From: Streptomyces sp. NBC_00523
GTDB lineage: Bacteria > Actinomycetota > Actinomycetes > Streptomycetales > Streptomycetaceae
Length of the DNA stretch: 64,000 nt
NCBI RefSeq assembly: GCF_036346615.1
Contig: NZ_CP107836.1
Coordinates: 2,542,001 to 2,606,000, forward strand
Reading direction: 5' to 3'
The notes under the pieces are model-generated. The model searched no databases and had not been told where the DNA came from. It worked only from the letters and a program-made list of their open reading frames with translations. A program made the position numbers and the translations under genes. Of this stretch, positions 1-8,504 are shown piece after piece (position 1 is the stretch's first letter; each line of letters starts with the position of its first letter).

Positions 1-1385
1 CGAGGCGACGCGGTCTCCGTGGCGCTCGGTGTCGCCGGCGCTGACGGGGTTCCCTCGCCTGGTGTGGCCGGCGCGGTGGGAGACGTCTTCGAGGGGGCGG
101 GCGTCGTGCTCCTCGTGGGCGTGGCCGGGGGTGTCGATGTGTCCGAGCCGGGGGCGGGAGTGGAGGTGACGGACGAGGCGGAGGAGGTACGGGGTGATGG
201 CGTCTCCGCGGTACGGGTGCCGACCGCGGCGTGCGGACGGGTGGACCGTGCGGCCGGTGGCGGGGTGCTCGTCGTCCCGTGCTCGCCTCCGTCGTTACGG
301 GCGTGAGCGCCTCCCGTGGGGGCGGTGGAGGCCCGGGTCGTGTCCGGGCCGGCGTCGGACGGGGCGGAGCTTCCCGTGACGGCGAGTACGACCGCTGCGA
401 CGGCGGCGAGGGCGACGCCTCCGCCGGCCATGGCGGTGCGTCCGCGGGTGCGGCGGGTGTGGTCGGCCCCGGCGCGCGGCGGACCGGCGTGTCCGGGCTC
501 TGCCGCCCCGGCCGGCCCGGGCACGGCGCCGGGCGAAGGGAGGGGGAGCGTGTGCGCCGTGCCGGCCGGCGCCGTCAGGGCGTGGGCGCAATCGCGGGCC
601 GTCGGGCGGGCCTCGGCGTCCTGGGCCGTCATCCGGCCGAGCAGGGCGCGGAACTGCTCGGGTACGTCGGGCGGCACGGCGGGCGGGCGGTGCAGGCGGG
701 CGATCGCGGCTTCGACGGGGCCACCGCCGTACTCCAGCCTGCCGGTGAGGCATTCGATGAGCACCAGGCCGAGGGCGTAGACGTCGGCGGGTCGTCCCAC
801 GGACCGGCCGAGTACCTGCTCGGGGGCCAGGTAGGACGCGGTGCCCACGAGTGTGTCGGTCGATGTCCGGGTCGTTGCGTCCAGGGGCCTGGATATGCCG
901 AAGTCGGCCAGGTACGGACGGTGTGCGGAGTCCAGGAGGATGTTGGACGGCTTGACGTCGCGGTGGACGATGCCCTCCTCGTGGGCGTGCGCCAGCGCGT
1001 GGGCGAGGTCCGCTCCGAGTTCCGCGGTGGCGTCGAGGGACAGTGGCCTCTCGGCGATGCGGTTCTTCAGCGTGGTGCCCTCGACCAGCTGCATGACCAG
1101 GAAGGCGCGTCCGTCGTGGTGTCCGGCGTCGAAGGCGGTGACCAGTCCGGGGTGGTGCAGCCGGGCCAGGATCTGTGCTTCGCCACGCCAGCTCTCCTCG
1201 GTGTCGAGGGAGGTGTCGGGCCGGAAGACCTTGACGGCCACCGGTCGTCTCATCGTCAGGTCGAAGCCCCGGTAGACGTCCGCCGCACCGCCCGAACCGA
1301 GAGTCTCGTCAAGACGGTACCGACCGCTGAGCACCTCGGCGTGAAGCCGGGAAGCCGTGGCCTGAGCAGATTCGCGAAGCCTCAT
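1..1385 (-). CDS. Ser/Thr protein kinase (PknB-like), 3' end cut off by window
   Basis: The reading frame opens at the ATG complementary to 1383-1385 and runs off the left edge with no stop, giving at least 461 residues. The start follows a good Shine-Dalgarno (AGGAGAGGGA). The kinase domain is complete: glycine loop GSGGAADVY near residue 31, VAVKVF lysine at 52, helix-C glutamate at 69, catalytic HRDVKPSN at 141-148, DFG at 161-163 and APE at 187-189. A single hydrophobic segment around residues 312-335 (GGVALAAVAAVVLAVTG) should anchor it in the membrane. A Pro/Ser/Thr/Ala-rich extracellular tail follows and is cut by the window. No PASTA repeats are visible in the part present. All catalytic residues are kept, so I expect an active kinase, but its substrate is unknown. 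Confidence 0.93.
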   Translation of the reverse strand, partial: MRLRESAQATASRLHAEVLSGRYRLDETLGSGGAADVYRGFDLTMRRPVAVKVFRPDTSLDTEESWRGEAQILARLHHPGLVTAFDAGHHDGRAFLVMQLVEGTTLKNRIAERPLSLDATAELGADLAHALAHAHEEGIVHRDVKPSNILLDSAHRPYLADFGISRPLDATTRTSTDTLVGTASYLAPEQVLGRSVGRPADVYALGLVLIECLTGRLEYGGGPVEAAIARLHRPPAVPPDVPEQFRALLGRMTAQDAEARPTARDCAHALTAPAGTAHTLPLPSPGAVPGPAGAAEPGHAGPPRAGADHTRRTRGRTAMAGGGVALAAVAAVVLAVTGSSAPSDAGPDTTRASTAPTGGAHARNDGGEHGTTSTPPPAARSTRPHAAVGTRTAETPSPRTSSASSVTSTPAPGSDTSTPPATPTRSTTPAPSKTSPTAPATPGEGTPSAPATPSATETASP

Positions 1386-1517
1386 TCCCTCTCCTACTGC
1401 GTTGGGGGGCTTACGCCAGTCGGTGATGCGGAACCGACGCTCCTTGAGACGCCGCCTACCCGGAAGAGCGGCGCGCAGCCCTGCCGATCGCGGTCCGTCG
1501 GCCTCGGCCCCTCCTCC

Positions 1518-1559
1518 GCCCCGGCTCGGGCCCGGTAGGAGACGGGCCCGAGCCGGGGC
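1518..1559 (-). terminator. Perfect 17-bp hairpin after the serine hydrolase gene
   Basis: The arms 1518-1534 and 1543-1559 are exact reverse complements (17 bp) around an 8-nt loop. The hairpin begins 17 nt beyond the stop of the minus-strand hydrolase gene and lies before the kinase start. There is no U-tract, as is usual for Streptomyces terminators. Confidence 0.85.
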
Positions 1560-1576
1560 GAGAGGCCCCGGGCCGC

Positions 1577-2536
1577 CTACCGCGGGTTGGCGGTGAGCAT
1601 GCGGCCGGCGGGCGCCTCCGGGACCGGCGGTACGGCTTCCTGCGGGGCGACGGGGGCGGTGAAGACCCTGCGGTGCATGATGCGCGGGTTGAGGTCCTTG
1701 TGGACGACCCGGGCGACGGCCTGGATGGTGTTGATGCCGTCGTTCATCGTTTTGTTGTCCTGGGTGAGCACGGTCAGCCCGTAGTCGTGGCCGTTGCCCG
1801 TGAAGGCGCCGATGCTGTGGACCCGCCAGCCGTGGGTGGAGCGCTGCAGCCAGCCGTTCTTCAGCTGGACGGTGGTCCCGGTGACGGCACCGGCCGGGGT
1901 GCCCCAGCGCTGCGAGGAGACGACCTTCTTCATCAGCCCCAGCTCGTAGGAGCGGGCGCTGTCGGTGAGCACGGAGTTCTTCGAGGTGAGCAGGGTGAGC
2001 AGCCGCTGCTCGTCCTGGGCGGTTATCTGGGTCAGGCCCCAGTAGCCGCCGGAGCCGGGCACGGTGTGGGTCATCCCGGCCGCCTTGAGGAAGGCGTTGA
2101 CCTTGGTGGTGCCGAGCTGCTTCCACAGGGCGGTGGTCGCGTCGTTGTCGGACTTGGTGATCATCTTGGTGCTGAGGTCGATCTCGCGCTGGGTGAGGTA
2201 GCGGTTGTGCTGGGAGTTGTCCCACAGGAGCGTGGCCAGCACGGTCGCCTTCACGACGCTCGCGGAGTCGTACGTGGTCGTCGCGCGCAGCGTGCACGTG
2301 GTGCTGGTGGACCGGTCGTAGAGCGCGAGCGCGACGGTGGACTTGCGGCCCTTGAGCGCGGCGGTGATGTCCTTGGTCAGCTGGGCGGCGAGCCCGGCCC
2401 GCCCGGAGGTGCAGCTCACCGAGGTGGTCGCGGCGGACGCGGGCGCTGCGGCGAGCGCGACGGGCGCGAGGACCCCGGCGGCGACGGCGGCACAGAGCGC
2501 GGCGCGGCGGCGCCCGGTGGTACGGGACGTGGTCAT
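1577..2536 (-). CDS. Secreted serine hydrolase of the class A beta-lactamase fold
   Basis: This is a 319-residue protein with an arginine-rich N-terminus (TTGRRRAAL), a hydrophobic core and an ASA-type cleavage site near residue 35, so it is exported, possibly by Tat. Beta-lactamase/DD-peptidase motifs are present: S93-V-V-K96, S129-D-N131 and K226-N-G228 in place of KTG. I do not see the ExxLN omega-loop motif that carries the deacylating glutamate of true class A beta-lactamases; the corresponding stretch reads ITAQDEQRLL. It is therefore better called a penicillin-interacting serine hydrolase than a resistance enzyme. The start follows GGGGGAA. A strong hairpin follows the stop. Confidence 0.85.
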   Translation of the reverse strand: MTTSRTTGRRRAALCAAVAAGVLAPVALAAAPASAATTSVSCTSGRAGLAAQLTKDITAALKGRKSTVALALYDRSTSTTCTLRATTTYDSASVVKATVLATLLWDNSQHNRYLTQREIDLSTKMITKSDNDATTALWKQLGTTKVNAFLKAAGMTHTVPGSGGYWGLTQITAQDEQRLLTLLTSKNSVLTDSARSYELGLMKKVVSSQRWGTPAGAVTGTTVQLKNGWLQRSTHGWRVHSIGAFTGNGHDYGLTVLTQDNKTMNDGINTIQAVARVVHKDLNPRIMHRRVFTAPVAPQEAVPPVPEAPAGRMLTANPR

Positions 2537-2662
2537 GGTGTGTTCCCCCTGAACGATTCCTGCGGGCGGCCCCCCGGCACGCCCGCAAGAGATGACTCGC
2601 GGGCGGCGGGAAGGTTGTACGCGCCACAGGTCCCGTCGGGGGCCTGTTACAGGTACGTCGAA

Positions 2663-2719
2663 TTGCGGGTGTGCGGGCTTACGGGTGTGGCTTGCGGGTG
2701 CGCGGCTTACAGGTGTGTC
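2663..2719. repeat. Two-copy imperfect direct repeat, about 29-nt period
   Basis: Copy 1 at 2663-2690 and copy 2 at 2692-2719 both begin TTGCGGGTG and continue with CGG-CTTAC-GGTGTG, with a few substitutions and one indel. The second copy overlaps the last codons of the TPP enzyme gene. No gene is seen in the 170-nt gap that holds it, and its function is unknown. Confidence 0.6.
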
Positions 2720-4392
2720 GGCTCGAACATCGTCAGGTGGGCCGGGAGTACGACGACCGAGGGGCCCCGCCGTCCGAACGCCTCCGCCAGGTCCGCGGCG
2801 AGCGTTTCGGGGCTCGTGCGGACGGCCGGGACGCCGAAGGACGCGGCGAGGGCGGCGAAGTCCGGGCGGGCCAGCTCCGTACCGGTGGTCTCGCCGAAGG
2901 CACCGGTGAGGTACTCGCGCAGGATGCCGTAGCCGCCGTCGTCCACGATGAGCCAGGTCACCGGCAGGTCGTACTGCCGGGCGGTGGCCAGTTCCGCGAC
3001 GGAGTACATCGCGCCGCCGTCGCCGGAGACCGCGAGGACCGGCCGGGTGGGGTCGGCCACCGCCGCGCCGAGCGCCGCCGGGAAGGCGTAGCCGAGGCCG
3101 CCCGCGCCCTGGGCGGAGTGCATGGTGTTCGGGCGGCGGGCGTCGAACGCGGCCCAGGCCCAGTAGCCGAGGATCGTCATGTCCCAGAAGCTGGGCGAGG
3201 CGTCGGGCAGGGCGGTCCGGATCGCGGTCAGCAGGTCCTGTTCCAGGTCGCGGCCCTGGCCGACGATCCGGTCCCGGACCCGGGCGAGCACCCCGGCGGC
3301 CCGGTCGGCCGCTGCCGGGTCCTCGCGCGGGGCGACCGCGTCGATGAGGTCGGCGAGCGCGTCGCGGGCGTCCGCGTGGATGCCGAGCGCCGGAAGGTTG
3401 GCCTCCAGCTTCCCGGCGTCCGCCTCGATCTGGATCACCCGGCCGCGCGGGGCGAACGTGTAGTAGTTCGAGGAGAGTTCGCCGAGTCCGGAGCCGACGA
3501 CGAGCAGGACGTCGGCGTCCTCCAGGAAGTCGGTGACGTGCCGGTCCTCCACCCAGGACTGGAGCGAGAGCGGGTGCTGCCAGGGGAAGGCGCCCTTCCC
3601 GCCGTACGTGGTGACCACCGGGGCCTTGATCTTCTCGGCCAGCGCCCGCAGCTTCCCGGACGCGTCCGACCGTACGACCCCGCCGCCCGCGACGATCGCC
3701 GGGCGCTCGGCGTTCGCGAGCAGGTGCGCGGCGACCGCGATGAGCTCCGGGCGGGCGTGGAGCTCGCGCGGGGTGGCGTCCGGGGCGAGGACGACGGGCA
3801 GCCCGGTCGCCGCGTCCAGGACGTCCTGCGGGATCTCGACCCAGACGGGGCCGTGCGGGGCCGTCAGCGCGGACTCCCAGGCGGCGGCGATGGCCGACGG
3901 GATCTGCGAGGCGGCGCGCACGGTGTGGACGGACTTCACCACGTCCCGGAACGACGCCTGCTGGTCGCGCAGCTCGTGGAGGTGGCCGTGGCGCCCGCCG
4001 CCCAGACCGCGCACCGGGATCTGGCTGGAGACCGCGAGCACCGGCGCGGAGGCGGCCGCCGCCTCCTGGAGCGCGGCGAGCGAGGTCAGCGCGCCGGGCC
4101 CGGTGGACAGGAACAGCGGGGCGACCTCGCCGGTGATCCGCCCGTAGGCGTCGGCCGCGAAGCCCGCGTTGTTCTCGACGCGCAGCCCCACATACTGGAG
4201 CGACGAGCGGCGCAGCGCGTCGAACAGCGCCAGCGCGTGCTGTCCGGGCAGCCCGAAGACCGTCGTCGCGCCGAGCCCGCGCAGCGTCTCGACGACGAGG
4301 TCGCCGCCGGTGCGTCCGGGCGGGGGGTTCAGCGCGGCCTCGATCTGCGCCGGGGTGAGCTCGGGCCGCTCGTCGTGGTGGTCGTGACTCAC
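2707..4392 (-). CDS. Thiamine-pyrophosphate enzyme of the acetolactate synthase superfamily
   Basis: This 561-residue protein has the usual three domains: an N-terminal PYR domain with the catalytic glutamate in [15 protein letters not shown], a central Rossmann-like domain, and a C-terminal PP domain with [12 protein letters not shown]. The TPP/Mg motif normally ends in NN, but here it reads [10 protein letters not shown], with Asp-Asp in that place. The GTG start overlaps the agmatinase stop (GTGA at 4389-4392), so the two are translationally coupled. The superfamily includes acetolactate synthase, benzoylformate decarboxylase and carboxyethylarginine synthase, and I cannot assign the reaction. 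Pairing with a ureohydrolase suggests a substrate derived from arginine or a guanidino compound. That is inference only. Confidence 0.88.
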   Translation of the reverse strand: MSHDHHDERPELTPAQIEAALNPPPGRTGGDLVVETLRGLGATTVFGLPGQHALALFDALRRSSLQYVGLRVENNAGFAADAYGRITGEVAPLFLSTGPGALTSLAALQEAAAASAPVLAVSSQIPVRGLGGGRHGHLHELRDQQASFRDVVKSVHTVRAASQIPSAIAAAWESALTAPHGPVWVEIPQDVLDAATGLPVVLAPDATPRELHARPELIAVAAHLLANAERPAIVAGGGVVRSDASGKLRALAEKIKAPVVTTYGGKGAFPWQHPLSLQSWVEDRHVTDFLEDADVLLVVGSGLGELSSNYYTFAPRGRVIQIEADAGKLEANLPALGIHADARDALADLIDAVAPREDPAAADRAAGVLARVRDRIVGQGRDLEQDLLTAIRTALPDASPSFWDMTILGYWAWAAFDARRPNTMHSAQGAGGLGYAFPAALGAAVADPTRPVLAVSGDGGAMYSVAELATARQYDLPVTWLIVDDGGYGILREYLTGAFGETTGTELARPDFAALAASFGVPAVRTSPETLAADLAEAFGRRGPSVVVLPAHLTMFEPTHL

Positions 4393-5357
4393 TGCTGGCG
4401 GGCCTCCGCGATCTGGCGGGTCATGATCGTCGTCAGCTCGTACGCGGTGTGCGAGGCGGCGACGGAGGTGATCTCCGCGTGATCGTACGCGGGGGCGACC
4501 TCGACCAGGTCGGCGGAGACCAGGTGGCAGGAGGACAGGCCGCGCACGATCTCCAGGAGCTCGCGGGAGGTGAGGCCGCCGGCCTCGGGGGTGCCGGTGC
4601 CGGGGGCGTGCGCCGGGTCCAGCACGTCGATGTCGATGGAGATGTACAGCGGCCGGTCGCCGATGCGCCGGCGCAGCTGGTCCGCGATCTCGTCCACACC
4701 GCGCCGCATCACGTCGGCGGAGGTGACGATCCCGAAGCCCATCTTGGCGTCATCGGTGAGGTCCTGCTTGCCGTAGAGCGGGCCGCGGGTGCCGACGTGG
4801 GAGAGCGCCGAGGTGTCGAGGATGCCCTCCTCGACGGCCCGGCGGAACGGGGTGCCGTGGGTGTAGGCGGCGCCGAAGTAGGTGTCCCAGGTGTCGAGGT
4901 GGGCGTCGAAGTGGAGCAGCGCGACCGGGCCGTGCTTCTTGGCGACGGACCGCAGCAGCGGCAGCGCGATGGTGTGGTCGCCGCCGAGCGTCATCAGCCG
5001 GGCGCCCGTGGACAGCAGCTCGTCGGCCGCCGCCTCGACGGTCTCCACGGCCTCCTCGATGTTGAACGGGTTGGCCGCGATGTCCCCCGCGTCGGCGACC
5101 TGCGCCAGGGCGAACGGCGAGGCGTCCTGCGCCGGGTTGTAGGGGCGCAGCAGGCGCGACGCCTCACGGATCGCGTTGCCGCCGAAGCGGGCGCCGGGCC
5201 GGTAGGAGACACCCGAGTCGAACGGCACCCCGACGACGGCCACGTCCGCCGTGCCGACCTCGTCCAGGCGGGGCAGCCGGGCGAACGTCGCGGGGCCCGC
5301 GTACCGGGGGATGCGCGAGGAGTCGACGGGGCCGCGGGGCGTCTCGTTGCTGGTCAT
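4389..5357 (-). CDS. speB: Agmatinase / guanidino-compound ureohydrolase
   Basis: This 322-residue member of the arginase/agmatinase family hydrolyses a guanidino group to urea and an amine, using a binuclear manganese centre. Metal-binding motifs are all present: [19 protein letters not shown] and the SIDIDVLDP segment followed by [11 protein letters not shown] chose the ATG at 5357 because it follows AGGAAAGG at good spacing and gives a family-typical length; a much longer open frame upstream has no support. It is first in a two-gene operon with the TPP enzyme (GTGA overlap). Agmatinase, guanidinobutyrase and proclavaminate amidinohydrolase share these motifs, so the exact substrate is not settled. 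Confidence 0.88.
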   Translation of the reverse strand: MTSNETPRGPVDSSRIPRYAGPATFARLPRLDEVGTADVAVVGVPFDSGVSYRPGARFGGNAIREASRLLRPYNPAQDASPFALAQVADAGDIAANPFNIEEAVETVEAAADELLSTGARLMTLGGDHTIALPLLRSVAKKHGPVALLHFDAHLDTWDTYFGAAYTHGTPFRRAVEEGILDTSALSHVGTRGPLYGKQDLTDDAKMGFGIVTSADVMRRGVDEIADQLRRRIGDRPLYISIDIDVLDPAHAPGTGTPEAGGLTSRELLEIVRGLSSCHLVSADLVEVAPAYDHAEITSVAASHTAYELTTIMTRQIAEARQQ

Positions 5358-5561
5358 GACGGGGGGTGCCCTTTCCTGGGATGCGTGTGCCGAGGCGACG
5401 CTAGGCGGCCGCGGGGGCGGACTGAAGTGTACGTTTCGTCCACTCACCCACCGGAACGGATGAAACCGCCACGCCCCGGCCCCACGCGCCCCTGATCCGG
5501 CCACCCGAGGTGTCCCCGTCGTCACCCCATGCCTTATGTTGCAGTGGCAAAGGGGGGTCGC

Positions 5562-5819
5562 ATGGCACGGGATTACGACAGTCAGCTGCTGGAGTCGGTG
5601 GGAGTACGCCGCCGGCGGATGCGCGACGCGCTCCTGTTCGGCACCGGCCGTGCGCGGCGGACGGCCGACGAGCGCCTGGGCAAGGTGTTCGCGGGCATCG
5701 CCATCACCGCGGTGCTGTGCGCGGGCTGCGTCGGCTGGTCCTTCCTCCAGCACACCCTGGACAAGCAGAAGGCCGAGCAGGAGAAGCAGCAGCGGCAGTA
5801 CCAGCAGTCCACGCACTGA
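5562..5819 (+). CDS. Small single-pass membrane protein of the ESX locus
   Basis: This 85-residue protein starts [20 protein letters not shown] and has one transmembrane segment around residues 42-62 ([20 protein letters not shown]). A basic N-terminal part and a charged Lys/Glu/Gln-rich C-terminal tail flank it. I chose the ATG at 5562, preceded by AAGGGGGG, over an in-frame ATG at 5529 that lacks a ribosome-binding site. It lies 73 nt before eccD on the same strand and I recall similar small proteins beside eccD in other Streptomyces. A role as an accessory membrane subunit is inference. Confidence 0.75.
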   Translation: MARDYDSQLLESVGVRRRRMRDALLFGTGRARRTADERLGKVFAGIAITAVLCAGCVGWSFLQHTLDKQKAEQEKQQRQYQQSTH

Positions 5820-5892
5820 ACGACTGCCCGAACGCCCTGTTGTCTCTGCTGCCCCCGACATTCCTGGACGTCGCGATGATTGGTTCTCGTCA

Positions 5893-7245
5893 GTGAGTAC
5901 GGCAATGGCTTCCCGCGCGGAGATGAGCCGGGTGACCCTGGTCGGTGAGCGGCGCCGCGCGGATCTCGTCCTGCCGTCCGACACCCCGGTCGGACAGCTC
6001 CTTCCGGACATACTCCAGCTGCTGGACGACCGGGCCGCGTCCCGCCCGCTGACCCGGCAGCTGCTGACCGCCGACGGCTCGGCGCTGCCGCACGACGCCA
6101 CCCTGGCCTCGGCGGGCATCGGCGACGGTGCCGTGCTCCGGCTGGTCCGCATCCACGCGGCCCCGCCGGCCCCGGTGGTCCACGACGTCACGGACCAGGT
6201 GGCGGACAGCCTGGACCTGCAGACCTGGCGCTGGCGTCCGGCCGCGCGCCGCGTCGGCGCGGGCGCGGCGACCGTGGTCTTCGCGGTGATCGCCGCGCTG
6301 CTCGCCCGCCGCGAGTTCCCGCTGGGCGCGCTGGCCGGGACGCTGGCGGGCGTCACGGTCCTGCTGGTGGTGGCCGGTGCGCTGGTCGCCCGGCTCGGCC
6401 GGGGCAACCGCTCGCTGGCGACCGCGCTGCTCCTCGTCTCGGCCGGGCTCGGCGTCCTCACGGCGTGGACGGCCGCCGACGCGCACGACTGGTCCGGTGC
6501 GCTGCGGCTGGCGGCCGTGGCCGGGGCGGTCGCCCTGTCGCTGGTGCTGCTCGGGCTGCTCTCGCCGCTGGGCCGGGGCGGGCTGATCGGCGGGCTGGCC
6601 ACGGCCGTGATGACGGGGGTCTGGGAGGTCGTCGCGGCCGTCACGTCGGACCCGGCCCGGCTCGGCGCCGTGATGGCCGTGTTCTCCGTGGTGCTGCTCG
6701 GCCTGCTCCCCCGGCTGGCGCTGATGGCGTCGGGCCTCACGGGGCTGGACGACCGCCGCTCGGGCGGCGCCTCGGTCAGCCGCCACGACGTGGGCAACGC
6801 GCTGGCCGCCACGCACCGGGGCCTCGCCCTGGCGACGCTCGTCACGGCGGTGTCGGCCGCCGCCGGGGGCCACCTCCTCACCACGGCGGACCGGCCGACG
6901 GTGTGGACGGTGCTGCTGCCGTGCCTGGTCGCGGTGGTGCTGCTGTCCCGGGCCCGGGCGTTCCCGCTGGTCGCGGAGGTGGTGGCGCTGTTCGCCGCCG
7001 CCGCGTTCACCGGGGTGCGGCTGGTGATGCTGTGGCTGGACCACTCCGGGGGCGGGGGGCCCGTCGCGGTCCTGTGCGCGGCCGCGCTGCTGCCCCTGCT
7101 CGCGCTGGTGGCGGAGCCGCCGGAGCACGTACGGGTGCGGCTGCGGCGGACGGCGGACCTGATCGAGTCCATCGGCGTCGTGGGGCTCTTCCCGCTCGCC
7201 GTCGGGGTGTTCGGCGTCTACGGGCAACTGCTGAACAAGTTCTGA
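5893..7245 (+). CDS. eccD: EccD, type VII secretion integral membrane channel subunit
   Basis: This protein of about 450 residues has a ubiquitin-like (YukD) N-terminal domain over roughly residues 8-95 ([19 protein letters not shown] onward). About eleven hydrophobic membrane segments follow, ending [13 protein letters not shown]. This architecture defines EccD, the multi-spanning core of ESX translocons. The start is uncertain: GTG at 5893 and ATG at 5905 are both in frame and neither has a strong Shine-Dalgarno. The gene is followed by a MinD-like ATPase and EccC on the same strand, supporting one secretion operon. Confidence 0.9.
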   Translation: MSTAMASRAEMSRVTLVGERRRADLVLPSDTPVGQLLPDILQLLDDRAASRPLTRQLLTADGSALPHDATLASAGIGDGAVLRLVRIHAAPPAPVVHDVTDQVADSLDLQTWRWRPAARRVGAGAATVVFAVIAALLARREFPLGALAGTLAGVTVLLVVAGALVARLGRGNRSLATALLLVSAGLGVLTAWTAADAHDWSGALRLAAVAGAVALSLVLLGLLSPLGRGGLIGGLATAVMTGVWEVVAAVTSDPARLGAVMAVFSVVLLGLLPRLALMASGLTGLDDRRSGGASVSRHDVGNALAATHRGLALATLVTAVSAAAGGHLLTTADRPTVWTVLLPCLVAVVLLSRARAFPLVAEVVALFAAAAFTGVRLVMLWLDHSGGGGPVAVLCAAALLPLLALVAEPPEHVRVRLRRTADLIESIGVVGLFPLAVGVFGVYGQLLNKF

Positions 7246-7309
7246 CGACTCCGAGACCACACACGCGGGCGCTCCCGGCGGGGCATCGAAGCGGCGAAGA
7301 AGGGCAGAC

Positions 7310-8452
7310 ATGCCGAACGCGGACCACAACTGGCAGGGCGACCTCCTGCGCGACCTGAAGAGCACGGGGCCGGCCGGGGCCGGGACCCCGGCGGACCCGC
7401 GCCCCTCGGTGCCGCCCGCGCGCCCCGAGCCCACCGCGCAGGGCCCCGCCGCGCACGAGGCGGCCCACGCCCATGCCCACGCCCAGGCCCCCGCAGCCCG
7501 CGCCTGGCCCGGGACGCCCGCGCCTCCCCCCACCCCCGACTCGCTCCCGGTGATCGACAAGGCGATGGCCGCCGTGGCGCGGCGGCCGGTGCGCGGTGAG
7601 GCCGTCGCCCTACGGGCCGCGCGCGCCGTGCGCCGTATCGTCTCCGGGTCCGCCGCCCGGGAGGTCGCCGCGCTCACCCGTACCGCCGAGGTGCTCCAGC
7701 AGCCGGTGACGACGGGGCGGCAGATCGCGGTCACGTCCATCCGGGGCGGCGCCGGCAAGACCACGGTGACCGCGCTGCTCGGCACCACGTACGCGCACTA
7801 CCGGCAGGACCCCGTCCTCCTCGTGGAGGCCGACCCGGCGCTGGGCTCGCTGCCGCTGCGGCTGGGCGCCGAGGCACTGCGGTGGACCACCGCCGACCTG
7901 GCGGACATCGCGGTGCCGCAGATGTCGCTGCTCGACGTCACCGGCTATCTCGTCCAGCTCCCGGACAACGCCTGGCTGCTGCCCGGCAGCCAGGGCCGGA
8001 TCGGGGCCATGGTCGACACCGTCACGTACGAACGGGTGATGGTCGCCCTGCGCCGCTACTTCGGGGTGACCGTGGTGGACTGCGAGACGCTGCCCGCCGA
8101 GGTCGCCCGGGTCGCCCTGTCCGCCGCGCAGGCCCGGGTGATCGCCGCGCCCGCCACGCTCGACGGCGTGACCAGCACGTACTCCGTGCTCCAGTGGCTG
8201 CGGGCGCTCCCCGCGCACGTCATCGAGGGCACCGTCGTCGCGCTCTCCGTGACGACCCCGCGCCCCGGCATCGACGTCGACGCGGCGGCCGAACGCCTCG
8301 CCTCGGCCGGCGCCCGCGTCCACGTTCTGCCGTACGACCGGCACCTCGCGGCCGGCGGACCGCTGCGCACCGAACTGCTCGCCCGCCCGGCCCGGCTTGC
8401 CGCCACCCGCCTCGCCGCCGAGGTCTTCGAGCTGTCCCAGAAGCGCCGGTGA
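7310..8452 (+). CDS. MinD/ParA-like ATPase of the ESX locus
   Basis: This 380-residue protein has a long Pro/Ala-rich, poorly structured N-terminus (about 1-95) followed by a MinD/ParA-type P-loop domain. The Walker A motif R145-GGAGKTT-152 follows IAVTSI, VLLVEADPALGSLPL carries the switch region, and VTVVDCETLP is the likely Walker B strand. EspI-like and MinD-like proteins with disordered N-termini are common beside eccC in actinobacterial ESX loci and may regulate secretion or position the machine. The start follows AAGAAGGG. It lies between eccD and eccC. Confidence 0.85.
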   Translation: MPNADHNWQGDLLRDLKSTGPAGAGTPADPRPSVPPARPEPTAQGPAAHEAAHAHAHAQAPAARAWPGTPAPPPTPDSLPVIDKAMAAVARRPVRGEAVALRAARAVRRIVSGSAAREVAALTRTAEVLQQPVTTGRQIAVTSIRGGAGKTTVTALLGTTYAHYRQDPVLLVEADPALGSLPLRLGAEALRWTTADLADIAVPQMSLLDVTGYLVQLPDNAWLLPGSQGRIGAMVDTVTYERVMVALRRYFGVTVVDCETLPAEVARVALSAAQARVIAAPATLDGVTSTYSVLQWLRALPAHVIEGTVVALSVTTPRPGIDVDAAAERLASAGARVHVLPYDRHLAAGGPLRTELLARPARLAATRLAAEVFELSQKRR

Positions 8453-8504
8453 TCCCGGTGCCGAGCCCGTACGCCCACCCGGCCGAGATCCCCGGACGGA
8501 ACCG

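Noticed and set aside
1577..5357. A clavulanic-acid-like biosynthetic cluster (TPP enzyme, ureohydrolase, beta-lactamase fold)
   Set aside because: There is no beta-lactam synthetase, clavaminate synthase or transport gene, and the hydrolase lacks class A lactamase residues. Only the parallel of the two-gene operon is kept as a finding.
4389..7172. Extension of the agmatinase frame to 927 codons
   Set aside because: The extra N-terminal part is antisense to eccD and low-complexity; the family-length start at 5357 has a proper ribosome-binding site.
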